64,000 nt of DNA from Rotaria socialis. Its lineage: Eukaryota; Rotifera; Eurotatoria; Philodinida; Philodinidae. The DNA lies in NCBI GenBank assembly GCA_905331475.1, contig CAJNYU010002606.1, positions 1-64,000 of the forward strand, given 5' to 3'. Below the pieces are notes generated by a model. That model had not been told where the DNA came from, ran no database searches, and saw only the letters and a list, made by a program, of their open reading frames with translations. A program made the translations under genes and the position numbers. The first letter of the stretch is position 1; every line of letters begins with the position of its first letter. This document shows positions 22,301-35,698 of this stretch, piece after piece.

Positions 22301-25300
22301 CTAAACGAGCTTAATGAGAGAATATAGATAAGATCAGTCAACATAAAATTGATGATATCATCATAGAAAATTTGTATCAAGGTTATTTTTTCTTCTTTTT
22401 ACATGATATCTCGTGTAAATTATTAGTTAGCAGTAAGACAATTTTATATATCTTTTTGTTTTCGCCTTTCTTTATGCTCATATGAGAGATTATCTATTTT
22501 ATATTAGAGAAAAATTCTAGGTAGAATTTCTATTGTATGTACCATTTGACGATCGAATCCCTTGAGAGGATACATTTTGATATAATGGTTGTATTTGACT
22601 TTGAATTGATTTACCAAATCGATCGGTAACCTAAAATAATAGATATAAATAAATTGTTTTGTTTTCAGTTTATTTTTAATATTTTTTCAATGTCCAAGGT
22701 GAACTTGTAGCATCTAGTGCAATATAGATCAGTGTCATGATAGAATATTCATTTCGACTTGATTTCCTCCTTGATTTCTTGTTGATTATCTTCTTTAATT
22801 TTCTTTCAACGCACAGCCTATTCACTGACATTAAAACCTGCATCGACTATTTCCCCAATATATATATATATATATATACAAACATATATGCATATATCAG
22901 TAAGGTCTGATATTTTTCTAGAAACAACATGATACCAAATATTTCATGTGTTGACAGGTTGACTGAAGAGTTAGAGATAATTCTATATTGCCAACACGAC
23001 CTAATACAAATATAATGAAAAACCAAACGTAATTAGACACCAGACAATATGGGTAGTTTATAAATAGAAGTATCAATAAGACAAGAAAATATGAATTTAA
23101 TTTTGCTGTTTTTTATTATTATTTTTGATCCTTCTATTTGAATATATTTACTGTGTTAACTAAGTAAGTTGTTACCAGAATAATGATAATAGTAATATTC
23201 TGCTTGTTTGTCGCTTCTTTACATGTCAACTTTGAAGAGGAAGGATATTCTGTTACAATGAATTATGTTGACAGATTTTAGCTTCGCTTTGTTTCTAGTC
23301 GTGCCACCAGTTTGATCCGATACTTCATTTATCAAACGAGCCGACCAAAAGCTGACACAAAAGGAAGATAATAATGATGCAGTAACAGCAACTTAACTAT
23401 TGTTACTTATTTACGGCATAAATAAATACACCCAATGGAAAGCGATTTAACTAAACGTCGTCCATCAATAATTCCCGGCTGTTTACCCGGTGTACCCGCT
23501 GGATGGACACCATCAGTTGACACTGTTGAAGAAGATGAAAGTGATAAAGAAGAAAATGAAATTTCCAAATCTTATTCATCCCCATTACTTTCCTATTTAC
23601 CACCAATAACTAACTATGAAACAAAACCATATCTTACAATAAAAAAATTTCAATATGAAAATCCATCATCTGGTCAAACAACGAACATGTCAATGGCGCA
23701 TACACATGGCGTATGTATATTAAATACAGCAGAAGAAGAAATTATAGCTTGTGACTATTATCATAATCGTCTACTTATGTTTGATTCAAACACAGATGGT
23801 CGTTTATTGGAAATATTTCGTGGTGATTTATCAACGCCAGAAAGTGTTACACCACGACCACATCATCGACAACACATTTATGTAACAAAAGCACATTCAT
23901 TATTATTGTACGATTTAGAAAAGAAAAAAGTTGTTCAACAATTGGGTACTTCAGAAAGCGGTCATGCAAATAATCGTTTTAATTTGCCACGCGGTATTAC
24001 TGTTGATCCAACAACCGGGTATATTAATATCTGTTTAGATAAATTTTGTTTACATATGGATATTTATTTGTTTATGTTTAGAGAAATTTATATGTGTGAT
24101 ACATGGAATCATCGAATTTGCGTTTTTTCACCGGACTTTCGTTTTGTTAATCGTCGTTGGTATTTAACACGTTGGGAACAAACACAATTCAAAGTAAAAC
24201 CAAGCTTTATTGCTATTAATCAAAACAATCAATGTGTTGTGACATGTGAAGATGCACCGAATTATCGTGGTGCCGTTTATCTTTTCGATAAAATGGGTTA
24301 TATACAAAAAATATATGACCATGATTCTCGTAAAAGTCCAAATGTTGAAGCTAAATTAAATGTTCCACATGGAATATTGCTTGACGACGAAGGAAACTGG
24401 TTGACAGTTTGCTATTCTGATCCTGAATCACGTTCTGTTGAAAGACGATCCATTTTTCAAAATAATGAAGAAACTGAAACAATTAATTATTGGCGTTGTA
24501 AAGAAATGAAAGGACCCAGTGGTTTAGCGATCAAACGCGATCAAACATTGATTATTGGTGATCGAGACAATAATTCAATAAATTTTTTCAAACAAAAAGA
24601 AGAATCAAAGGACGAAGCAACGAAGTAATAACAATAACGACAGTACTCTTACGTTTGCACATATACTCTGTTATTGCTGCTTAATTCGTTTAAAATAACT
24701 CGTAGATTTTAACTTTTCGCTTTTGAGACTTTTTTTTCCTTTAATTTTTCTATCACTTACTCGTTTACACGCAATTAATATATCGAGTCGTTTTTTTGAT
24801 GGTGCTTGCTTTTGTTGCAGTTCTGTATTGAACTGGTTCTTATATTTATTATGAAAAATTTTAAGACCATTTAATACAATGGAAAGTGCAACACGATTTG
24901 GATGATTAAAAATTTTTGTTGACCAACGGACCTGTAAAAACCAGAATGAAAAAAGTTATGTAAACAATAATAAAAAAAAAATTCTTTGTAGCCTTTTCTT
25001 TTTTTACCTCATCTTGCCAGACATTTGATAAATAATCGTAAATTGCAATAAAAATGGATTCGTGTTCACCATTGGTACCATCAATTAGTTCTTTAATACG
25101 TCCATCAAAACGTGTCTAAACATAAATTAAATTTTTTTTCATATATTATTATGCTTTTTGCTGATCATCGAATGAAAAAACATGAATTCGTTAATCTATA
25201 AAAATAATTACTTTGACAGATGTTACATATAGATCTTCTAGTTGTTCTCCACGATCCATCGATTGAAATACTTGCGCAAAGGATCGAGCGATTTCTATTG

Positions 25301-26270
25301 CAAATTTTATAAAACATAATAAATAATCAATGTTATATCTATAAACTTACCAACATCTTGCTTGTTAAAAGCATCGACTACTGTTGGACTTATCAATGCT
25401 TCAAGACGATTTTTCAATGTTTCTAACCGTTGAACACGATCAGCATAATCAGGAACATCGGTAAGAATTTTTAGCGATTGTTGCATCGCTATTAGTTTTG
25501 CTGCGATCTGAATAATTCAAGAATAGAAATGAATATTTGAAATAATTATTCAAAGCAAACATTTGTTGACTCAAGTTAAGAGAATTTTCTCTCAATCTAG
25601 AAAAAACGTTTTGTCTTTTTTTCACTAATACTTAAATAATGCCCTTCAAAATCATGGTCATCTTTGCATGTCTTTAATTTAAAGTTAAATTCTGATTTCG
25701 TACTTGTACAGTATCTCTGGAATCAAATGTATCTTCAATTTGAGCAGATAGAGTAACCCAATTATCTGCTTCTTGCAATGCTTTTGATGCTGATTGAATA
25801 CGATTTTTTACTAAATCCAATTCGATCAAATTTTTCATTCCATCAGCTGTATCTTGGTTGACTTTTTGAATGTCACCGCGTACTGTATGCATTTGTTCTT
25901 GTAATAGAGTTGCTTCATGCCGAAGAACATCGATTTCACGAAGAACTCTAAAATTCGAACAAGAAACACATTAAATTGTTTCAATATAAATAAATACAAT
26001 GGCAGCTATTAACCGAGGAAATTGCTGAATAGCTTGTTGACTTGTTTCTTCTATAGAATTATTCATTTCTTGAATATACATTTGTAATTTTGTTATCAAT
26101 GTTCCTGTATAATTATCAACATTTTGATTCGATTCTTTCTGTAATCGAAATGCTTGATTAAGCCAGTCGGCAGTATTGAATTCATCATCGAAAAATTTCG
26201 AGAAATCCTAAAAATCAAAATTATCTTTTCGATGATATGAAACACTCGAGAAAATTAGAAAACTTACCAT
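19393..26270 (-). CDS. COG7: Conserved oligomeric Golgi complex subunit 7
   Basis: Nineteen exons from an ATG-only exon (26268-26270) through 26014-26207, 25704-25947, 25351-25507, 25212-25294, 25008-25115, 24761-24931, 22543-22630, 22139-22266, 21425-21499, 21294-21359, 21107-21236, 20941-21031, 20748-20854, 20561-20691, 20425-20505, 20255-20369, 19622-19753 and 19393-19553. They total 2265 nt, 754 aa (human 770). Clear matches to COG7 include DFSKFFDDEFNTADWLNQAF at the start, SKALQEADNWVTLSAQIEDT, RLETLKNRLEAL, SVDRCKQLTNG, EDWELFQQTIRIL, IGQYLLMLP and the C-terminal ARMATTIRTMR. COG7 belongs to lobe B of the COG vesicle-tethering complex that recycles Golgi glycosylation enzymes. Intron 7 (22631-24760, 2130 bp) contains a complete antisense NHL gene. 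The stop codon is TGA. Confidence 0.96.
22858..22877. repeat. (TA)n microsatellite
   Basis: About ten TA units within intron 7 of COG7, upstream of the nested NHL gene. Confidence 0.9.
23435..24628 (+). CDS. NHL-repeat beta-propeller protein nested in COG7 intron
   Basis: Two exons, 23435-24018 and 24082-24628, joined across a 63-bp intron that happens to be open in frame; splicing gives ...DPTTG-EIYMCDTWNHRICVF, a textbook NHL strand, so the intron is real. The product is 376 aa. Residues ~1-65 are acidic and disordered; residues ~75-370 are a run of NHL/YWTD-like blades (GVCILNTAEEEIIACDYYHN, NLPRGITVDPTTG, GPSGLAI...IIGDRDNNSI). No RING, B-box, signal peptide or TM segment is seen. NHL propellers bind RNA or protein partners; the partner here is unknown. 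It lies entirely inside intron 7 of COG7 on the other strand, with 132 bp between its stop and the COG7 exon 7 edge. Confidence 0.9.
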   Translation: MESDLTKRRPSIIPGCLPGVPAGWTPSVDTVEEDESDKEENEISKSYSSPLLSYLPPITNYETKPYLTIKKFQYENPSSGQTTNMSMAHTHGVCILNTAEEEIIACDYYHNRLLMFDSNTDGRLLEIFRGDLSTPESVTPRPHHRQHIYVTKAHSLLLYDLEKKKVVQQLGTSESGHANNRFNLPRGITVDPTTGYINICLDKFCLHMDIYLFMFREIYMCDTWNHRICVFSPDFRFVNRRWYLTRWEQTQFKVKPSFIAINQNNQCVVTCEDAPNYRGAVYLFDKMGYIQKIYDHDSRKSPNVEAKLNVPHGILLDDEGNWLTVCYSDPESRSVERRSIFQNNEETETINYWRCKEMKGPSGLAIKRDQTLIIGDRDNNSINFFKQKEESKDEATK

Positions 26271-28811
26271 TAAAAATTAATTTTTCAAAGAAATTTAGAC
26301 AAATGACACGATTCAATTTTTATATGTAAAGAACAGAACAGAACATTCATATTCTTATTGGAGTTTTATACAGCCAATCAAATGAGATTGTCTTTCTATC
26401 TGATAGAGGACAACTCCGTTGAACACAGTCCCGCATGTTCAACCATTTTTCAAAAATCTGTTTAAAGATATCACAAAAATAAATAGACTTTTCCAGTAGT
26501 TAAATCGGTGCTTATTTCTCGACATTTATTACTCGTAAAATTCTTGTTATACAATCCGATAAGATTGATGTTATCATTAGGACATTCCCTTCTGAAATCT
26601 AATAACTCAGTTGGACCAAACCTAGAGTGAATTCTGATCGATTGCTATGTTAATTATTCTCGAAAGACTAATATCAGTAAGTGCTATATGAAATTACATT
26701 CATATCTTGATAGTGTTTCAAAGTTGATCTAATTTTTCGCGTTGAAATTTAGTATCAATCAATTGAATGCCAACGAGGTGAGTATTCAATGAAGAAGAAT
26801 GAAATGTGTAAGTGAATATCTTCTCAGCATTTTATCAGTCATCTCTAGATAAATTATTTGTAATGATTAAAAATACAATGACGCTTATGTTTTTCTCATT
26901 CGAAAATATATTTCTACTTTGGCCACAAGTAGTTGTATAAAAGCAATATCATGATTCAAATGCAGGATTCAGTGTTGAAGGATGTGTACAGGAACTCTAC
27001 TGCTAGCTTGCATAATATTTATTCATCGAAGCTAATAATCACAGAAAATTTTCTCCTTATTCATTTATCAATTATTTTTGCTGATATTTAACTTAATATT
27101 TCATTTTTTAATTCTCGATCCATTCAGTCATTAGAAACTATTGCAAGTTCTTGATTTATTGTATAGTCACTAGCAATAGTACTAGCTGTGTCTTTCAGGA
27201 ACAACATACGAAGATAAAAGTTATTGTGTAGAGGAGAATGATTTATCATGACATAAATTAAACTACGTATATTACCATATGGATTGAAAAACACAAGCGC
27301 TGAGTCTTCTGTAATCACTGTTACTGTTCTATTAATGTTTCTGTTTATGAGCAGTAGTTAGAAAATGGCAAAGTTATCATGTTCAATGAATGAATATTGC
27401 ATATGTACTAAATATGATCGAACGCAAAATCAACAAAAATATCAACACAATTATAGTTTATTTATAAAATAAAAACAATTCTCTGTTGGTTTTAATCATA
27501 ATCAAATAGTCCTGAAATTATGATATTGACGGTTGACATTTTTAGATTGTACATAAAAATAAATTTATATTTCATGTTTCTTACATATTTTGCAACATGT
27601 GTTGTGATTCAATTAATCTCGATATCAATGATGCTGCTTGCAAATCTGCACGTAACGATACGATGAAAACTAAAATTTCATTCCATTTTATATTCGCATA
27701 AGAGCTATGATTGAATAATTGGCAAAACTATCATTCTTTTGATGATCAATTCAATATTTTTTTTCTTGTATTTCCACGTGACAACGTGGTATGGTTATAA
27801 ATATTCTTGATGTTACTGTCAATAGTACTTGCGTGGTATCATTATTTTCGTTTGTTGACATAAGCAGAGTACACTAATGCCGTAAACATCAGCGATATAA
27901 TTGCGTATAGTAGTCCGACTAGTTGTACGATGATATCTCGATGAAAGCTTGCAAAACAATCAGTTTTGCCGATTTATCATCGAAATTCGAGATTTATTAC
28001 TAGTTTTTATTATTATTATTTATAATATATACCTAACTCAAATGTTTTCCTTTCATACTATTCCGTAATGGCTGTCATCAGCATCAGAAATAAAGATCAT
28101 GAAGTTTTATAGTTTATACTGACGTGAGGAAATCAATTTGAATATTACACTATACTCATTTCATATAACGCTGACTCACACGCAACTCTCTATGAAGAAA
28201 ACTGTGACAGCGGTTATACTGAACGAACATTAAAATGGAATGCTAAATATAAGCATTACTTTCCACTTTGTTTAATTTTTTTTATGTCTGAATTTGATTC
28301 ATTGGAATACGTGAAAATTACCATATGAAAAAATTGTACATTTTCATGCTCAAAAATCGAGTACCGGCAACGTATTATTTGCCACTGAAAGTTAAAGTAG
28401 AAGTTCTAACGAAACTTACAAAACTTGAACTTAGAATAGCAATAGAAATTTTAAACTCGAAATATCAAAAATTGTGCTTCCTGATTTTATCTCGGAAATC
28501 TGGTTCAACTTAATATTATTTTATGCCGTCATAAAAACGTTTTACTAGTATAAACAAGATAATAACTTGTTTTTCTTGTTCAATTCTAAAGCTTATAACA
28601 ATGTATCAAAATTTTCAAGCTAATCTTGGTATTGTCTTGTCTCATCAATAAATACTATTATATCTAAAAATAAAAATTGATTAATCGTTCTGTCTTGTTT
28701 TTCGCATCAGTCATTTTCTATGATGTATTGCATGTCTAGTGACTGGTGGATTAATTATGATTAACTGTAATCAATTATTCAAGCTCTTAGAGATATTATA
28801 CGAGACGAAAT
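26271..28811. other. Intergenic, 2.5 kb upstream of COG7
   Basis: No gene supported. Presumably contains the COG7 promoter at its left end. AT-rich; small frames at 27124-27318 and 28325-28513 lack support. Confidence 0.5.
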
Positions 28812-29679
28812 GGTTTACAGGATTTACTGTCCATTGATTGTTTTTCTTAGAAAATTGTTTTTTTTCTGCAAAAAGTATAATTTTTGCTGCTGAGGATTTA
28901 CTGTCCATTGATTGCCTCGAAGAATAGACATGAACAGAAAAATATTTATCGCCATCAACTATGTATGTGTTGTAGTGGAAATTAAAATTCAGTAGAATTT
29001 AAAATCCTACTAGTAGAAATTGAAATTTTAGTTTCTGCTATAGGTAAAATTCAGTAGAATTTCAATTTCTACTAGTAGAATTTTAAATTCTACTGCGACA
29101 TATGTTTAGAAGAAAAAAAAAGAATTCAAGCAAATATATGAGGAAATAACAAAGAGAATAAGGAATTGATTAATAAATAAACCAAAAAAGATGAATTGAT
29201 GTTCAACTTTTTGGTGGACGCTGAAAATATACAAGTCCAGCAGCTTTTAAGAATGATGGAATATCGATAATCAAGGTAGCATAGTTGTCGTTTACCGTGA
29301 GTAGATTCAGTAAATATAGCAGACATTTTTAGCAAGAGTATGATCAGAAAATTATGTTCTTTGAATTTATATATATATTTTGTCATATTAATGACTATTT
29401 TACTCCCCAATTTGATGAACATCCGTCATTTTAAATTGAAAATTTATTCAACAGTTCATTCATTGGTGACTTTTTTGTTTTTCCACATTTATGTAATTTT
29501 TTGCTCAGAAAAGGGATTGCCTGTCAAGTCCATTACTCATTTATTAATTTCTCTTCTTCGAAGCAATTAATGGACAGTAAATCCTCGTATAAAAATAGCG
29601 TTAATTGGAATAAAAATTTTCCAATCAATGGACAGGAAATCCGTGAACAGGAAATCCGCGGACAGTAAATCGTGTACAC
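28812..29679. mobile_element. TIR element with 10-bp target duplication
   Basis: GAGACGAAAT occurs at 28802-28811 and again at 29680-29689, exactly bracketing about 868 bp. The ends are inverted repeats: GTTTACAGGATTTACTGTCC (28813-28832) against GTGTACACGATTTACTGTCC read inward from the right edge (2 mismatches). Extra copies of GGATTTACTGTCCATTGATTG (~28895) and of its complement (~29562 and ~29611-29670, three degenerate copies) form iterated subterminal repeats. No transposase was found. A 9-11 bp duplication with iterated TIRs suggests a foldback or MULE-type non-autonomous element. A second palindrome (28990-29095) lies inside. Confidence 0.85.
28990..29095. repeat. 41-bp-arm palindrome nested in the TIR element
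   Basis: The left arm 28990-29030 and right arm 29055-29095 are inverted repeats with about two mismatches in 41, around a 24-nt loop. Each arm also contains the self-palindrome CTACTAGTAG and ends in CAGTAGAATTT. It may be an insertion within the larger element or its internal hairpin. Confidence 0.85.
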
Positions 29680-30303
29680 GAGACGAAATATGTTGTATAC
29701 CCTCAAATGACCTCAATAACTTTAGCACCCTGGATACGTGAGGCCAATACGTATCACTGGTTGAAAAAAAGGTTTTTAATGCGAAGTAGAAGCATTTGTC
29801 GGCCGTCGCGTGTTTTTTTTCTTTTACTTTCTAGACGTGCGCATCACGAGTTGTCATTTTGTGACTCGTTGATCTCGTGAACGGAAAATCATAGAAAAGT
29901 GAGGTGTCCAAGGACTGAGAATTAGGAATTGCTCCTCAGCTCTCCTACAGTTCTTTGCATACTAAAGGTAAAAATATGGAATATTCACAATAATTTTTGT
30001 TCTTACACTCATCTTGACCTGCAAAATTGTGAGAATCAATAGTTTCGTGCACAAATTATTTAATAAAAAAGTAATATCGCGACTTTCGTGCATGGTGGAA
30101 CTGTGAGGGAACCAATGGTTGATTCCCATTGTCTCTAGGAATTATCACAGTGGCACTGACAATTCGTCGGCAGATTAGGAATTCCTATTTATCAGTTCTT
30201 GGGCACTGCTGATGAAATAATATTGATCAATTTATATGAATTATTTTACATGGTGTATCAATCCTACAAGAAAATATATTATAATAATTAAAATATTAGT
30301 TGC
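29680..30303. other. Intergenic
   Basis: About 620 bp, no gene recognised. The stretch 29790-29900 is locally less AT-rich than its surroundings but has no open frame. Confidence 0.5.
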
Positions 30304-31507
30304 TTACATAATAGAAATCGCTTCGAAATTTTTATTAATAAATATTGATGACTGTTGTTCGTTATCAATCGTTGTCGATTTGATGACAGAATTCATCAAC
30401 GGTTTTTCTGTTTGTTTCATAGGGAAACAAGTAAAATTTCGTTTACATTCCATTGATTTTTTATCAGATTCAATGGCTAAATCTGTTCGCTCGGCAATCA
30501 ATCGAACGCATATATAACTTGTTAATATTGTATGATAGATAGTATTGTTTGAATTCATACAAGAGCACGTTAATTGGAGAACAGTAATAATTGATGTATG
30601 TGGTTCAAGTGCTAACATCGAGTGCAGTTTGTCTTCTTCACGTATTGTATGAAGACTTTTTGTATGATGAAGAATATGTGAAAATGACGTTTGATATTTT
30701 TCATAAATATCATTTTCATCATCGAATACTTGGGAGAGTTTTTCTTCAATGGGTACAGATAAATTTTCATTCGACGATGAAGTTTCATCATCTGACAAGT
30801 CACTTATAGAAAGTAATGATGAACAAGATCCACAATGCTATAGATAGAAATATTGTGACTTCATTCAATTGAATAAGACTAACCGAAAACAATGGTGTTG
30901 AATTTTTACAATTCACTGGAGAATGATATGATAGGCAACTATTAATTTGATTTTGATTATTCATAGGGATTGATTGGCACGAGGAAAATAAATCAACTGC
31001 TTGATATTGATCAGTAGAATCATTTAATTTATTTTTATTTTTATGAACGTTCGTATTATCCATGGCTTCTAGTGTGGCTAAACGACAACAGTGCAGTGAA
31101 TGCGGTGTGGACATTTTAAATTTTTTTCCAACGATCATTTTATGATACGGTGATAAATTTGTTGAAATTATCGTTGACGACGTTTCATCAATTGATTCAT
31201 TGGATGAATAACTTTTCATTGAATTATTGAAACCTTGATATGATCTTTTAAAAGAATATTCTTTTAATAAATCATATTTTGATTGATTTATTTGCAATAG
31301 ATTAGAATGATTTCGATTTTGATTTTGATTTTGAACACATAAAGATTTTTCAAGCAGTTTATACTCATCATCTTTAATATCATGTTTGTCTTTGTTTATT
31401 TTTTGACGCGAATTAACAACAAGAAAAAGTAATGTACGACGGAAATAAAACATCAATGTTCGACTCGTCCAAATACGAAACGTTGAAGATTGTTGAATAA
31501 GTAACAT
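30304..31507 (-). CDS. Uncharacterised Asn/Gln/Ser-rich protein
   Basis: Two exons, 30884-31507 and 30304-30837, joined across a 46-bp GT-AG intron; the sum is 1158 nt, 385 aa. I do not recognise the family. Residues ~10-33 form a basic, aromatic/hydrophobic segment (TLMFYFRRTLLFLVV) that could anchor in a membrane or be the tail of a truncated TM domain. The remainder is low-complexity: an NQNQNRNHSN patch, Ser clusters (SYSSNESIDETSSTII) and an acidic SDLSDDETSSSNENLS block just after the intron, typical of a disordered, phosphorylatable region. A hydrophobic stretch near residues 300-325 contains two closely spaced Cys. Upstream exons are possible because the first ATG is not strongly placed. 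The downstream neighbour is the TIR element. Confidence 0.55.
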
Positions 31508-34292
31508 AGCTCGATTGAATTATATTTTCATCTTTTTTTGCGAAATTATACGATCAAGAAAAATAAGCATTATTAAAATAGTAATACAGAAACGAAATTT
31601 TTTGTTTTTGTCTATTAATTTTCTATCTAAGTAACAAAAAAGAAATAAATAATTAGGAACAAAAGTTTTTCTCCAATGGACTTGTTTTATAATCAATATT
31701 AATAATAATAATAATACTTCCAATCATGTGCAATACTATAACTCAATGGTATTATAACCTTGAATTTAGAAGTTTCAGCTGCTCTGTGTTGGAAAAGTTA
31801 TTGAACTGTAATAAGTTCGTGGCATTTTCTAGAATTTGTGGTTCATAGATATATTTTTAATTATTTAAATTTACATCCTATTTTCTTTTCTTTATTTATA
31901 TCGGATAATGCTCGATGTTTTGCTGTTTTGTTAGGGTGAAATTAACAACTTTATTTTAAAGTTATATGTCAGCTACTAGTGATTTTTCAGCACGTTTTGT
32001 CTATCGATTTATAAGAATACTTAACGAAATATTATATTAAATTATACCATTTCAAATTTACTATTCGTAATATGAATACAACATTGTATTCATTTATGCA
32101 AGACAATAACTGCAAAAATCAGACGAAGAAAGATTCCCAGCTGATGCACGTTGTCTCCGATGATATTTGGCCCATATGTCAGGGACATAAATCTAGAAAA
32201 AAACTTACAAGGATTCGTTCTGATGAAGCTTATTTAGAAGATTATAGCTAACCATTTGAGTAGCTTTTCAACATAGCGCAAGGCATTCAGGGATGGTTCA
32301 TCAGAGCAATCTAAAAGTGCTACTGAGGGAAAATGTTTCTTTTCTAAAGTATTGATTTCTAAACATTGCTGCATAACATATTGAAGCGACGAATGATTAC
32401 ATGTCCAAATCATTTAACATGAGCAGTAGAAGATATTATTTGTGTTATGAAATTTCTACGGTATCCAAGTGACTCTAAAATCAATATATATGAATAAAAT
32501 TTCACGCTCAAATTCTTTGCTTTCCGACTATCTGTAAATACCACATTGTCAGTACAAAAAGCATTAAAATAGCAACAACTATCAATAGAAATTCAATGAA
32601 CTCAAATTCTCTTCAATTTTCCAAGAATAATATGCTGGTAAATAGGCAAAATATAATTGAAAATGGCCTGGATCAATTGGGTACATTCGTTCGTTATTAT
32701 ATCCACCCAATATCGTATATACATATGTCTGCCACATCACCAACTATTCGATCGTTGATTATAGTTTTTCCACTGTTCCATTGATGGTCTCTAAGTCAAC
32801 CTTTCAATGGATTGCATTGATAGTGTACATTCAAAATAAAACAAAAAATGATGAAAGACTTTTTCTTTATATTTTCAAAAATTAGGCAAACAGGTGGCTA
32901 CTCTTTGGACATTATAAGCCAATCCGTTCCTTAATAGCAAAACATAAAAATAAATCTCTGTCAATAGACAATTCTGGTTAGAATCAATTCCGTGTGAACC
33001 TCAGTCAACAAAAGAATCTGATAGGATAGTATTCTGCAGCATTATTATTTCTTTTCTTGGATATATTAGAATTCATTCGAATATTATAGAAATATTTATG
33101 TCACTGAGAGTAAATCATAGTTTTTCAGTCTCTTATGGGAGTATGCTCCGACATGCAAACATTTTAGTTTTGCGTGGTTCCTAAATGTAGATTATCTTTT
33201 TCTTTCTAGATTGAACTCTTTTACGTCAATAATCTATTGTACTGTATGTTTATTACAAATGATATAGAAAGAAAGAGAGAGAGAGAGTTTCAGAATTGAT
33301 CTGCACTGACTTAGCAAGTCGATTTTCTATTCAACGCGAAAACATTTATACCATAGAACATTAAACAAACACTCACTATTGGAAAATAACTCACAGAATT
33401 TCGATTCATTCATTTATCATTTTGCATAGAACGTTTTCTTTGATCGTTTAGAATATTTGGAAACATTTTTTGAATATAATTTGAGTAAATTTTGATATGT
33501 GGATATTTCTTTCAAAGAAAATTCGCCCGTTTCTAAAAGAGCGATTGATAAATCATAGATCACATATATTACAAATAAACAAGTATTGGATCCATATTAA
33601 AAAATAATCAACACAAAATTTTGTCAAATTACTTTTCCATTACTCTTTCTTTTTTTTCAATGTAAACAACGAGAAAAGTTTGATCTTATCTTGGTTCAGT
33701 TCTTATTGAAAGCAATACAATTAAATCGTCGGTTACCAATTGTGCAAAACAAAACGAACTGATCATATTATTATCGAATCAATCGTTATTGCTTTTCCTT
33801 ACATGCCGTTTCATCTATTTGAAGACATCAACGCTTCCTTTCTTTTTCTTCTGTGTATTCTTTACTACATGTTGATAGTAACGTCGAACAGTAGTATTAT
33901 TTTCCCAAAATGAAGAATGTGATCAATGCATGTATATCGTTCCAATTCTATAGGTTATTACTCTACGTCTGAAAATATCCGGAATATCCCACTGGCACAA
34001 CTATATAGGATAACGAAGCAGGAAGCGGTTATCATCTATGTATATATTTTTCTTCTTCCAGTCGCCCGTTGTCATAACGATGCATATTACCCGATTTGGT
34101 ATCGACTGATGCATTTATCTCTAGGGAAAAAAGCGAAGAATATTATAGGAAAGAAAAGACTATTTCGGTATATGTGTATATAGTCAAGAAGATATTGTGG
34201 TTCTCGTTCTTTTTGCGGACAATCTCAGTAGAGGAGACGTATACACATCCATCGTATTTATCATCATCTAATAGTTCTTATAAGAAATAATC
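31508..34292. other. Intergenic upstream of actin, 2.8 kb
   Basis: No gene supported. Contains a GA-rich microsatellite near 33268-33288 and, close to its right end, the presumed actin promoter and 5' UTR. Confidence 0.5.
34000..34009 (+). promoter_or_regulatory. CArG-like box upstream of actin
   Basis: ACTATATAGG differs by one base from the serum response factor consensus CC(A/T)6GG. It lies about 285 bp before the actin ATG. Actin promoters in animals commonly use SRF, but a single imperfect match in AT-rich DNA is weak evidence. Confidence 0.25.

Positions 34293-35698
<1,406 letters not shown>

Noticed and set aside
24019-24081. Treating the NHL gene as a single uninterrupted exon
   Set aside because: The 63-bp stretch has GT-AG ends, is T-rich, encodes a hydrophobic insert unlike NHL, and removing it restores a standard NHL strand.
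28812-29679. CRISPR-like array from repeated GGATTTACTGTCC motifs
   Set aside because: Copies are inverted between the two ends with irregular spacing and lie in a eukaryotic TIR element.
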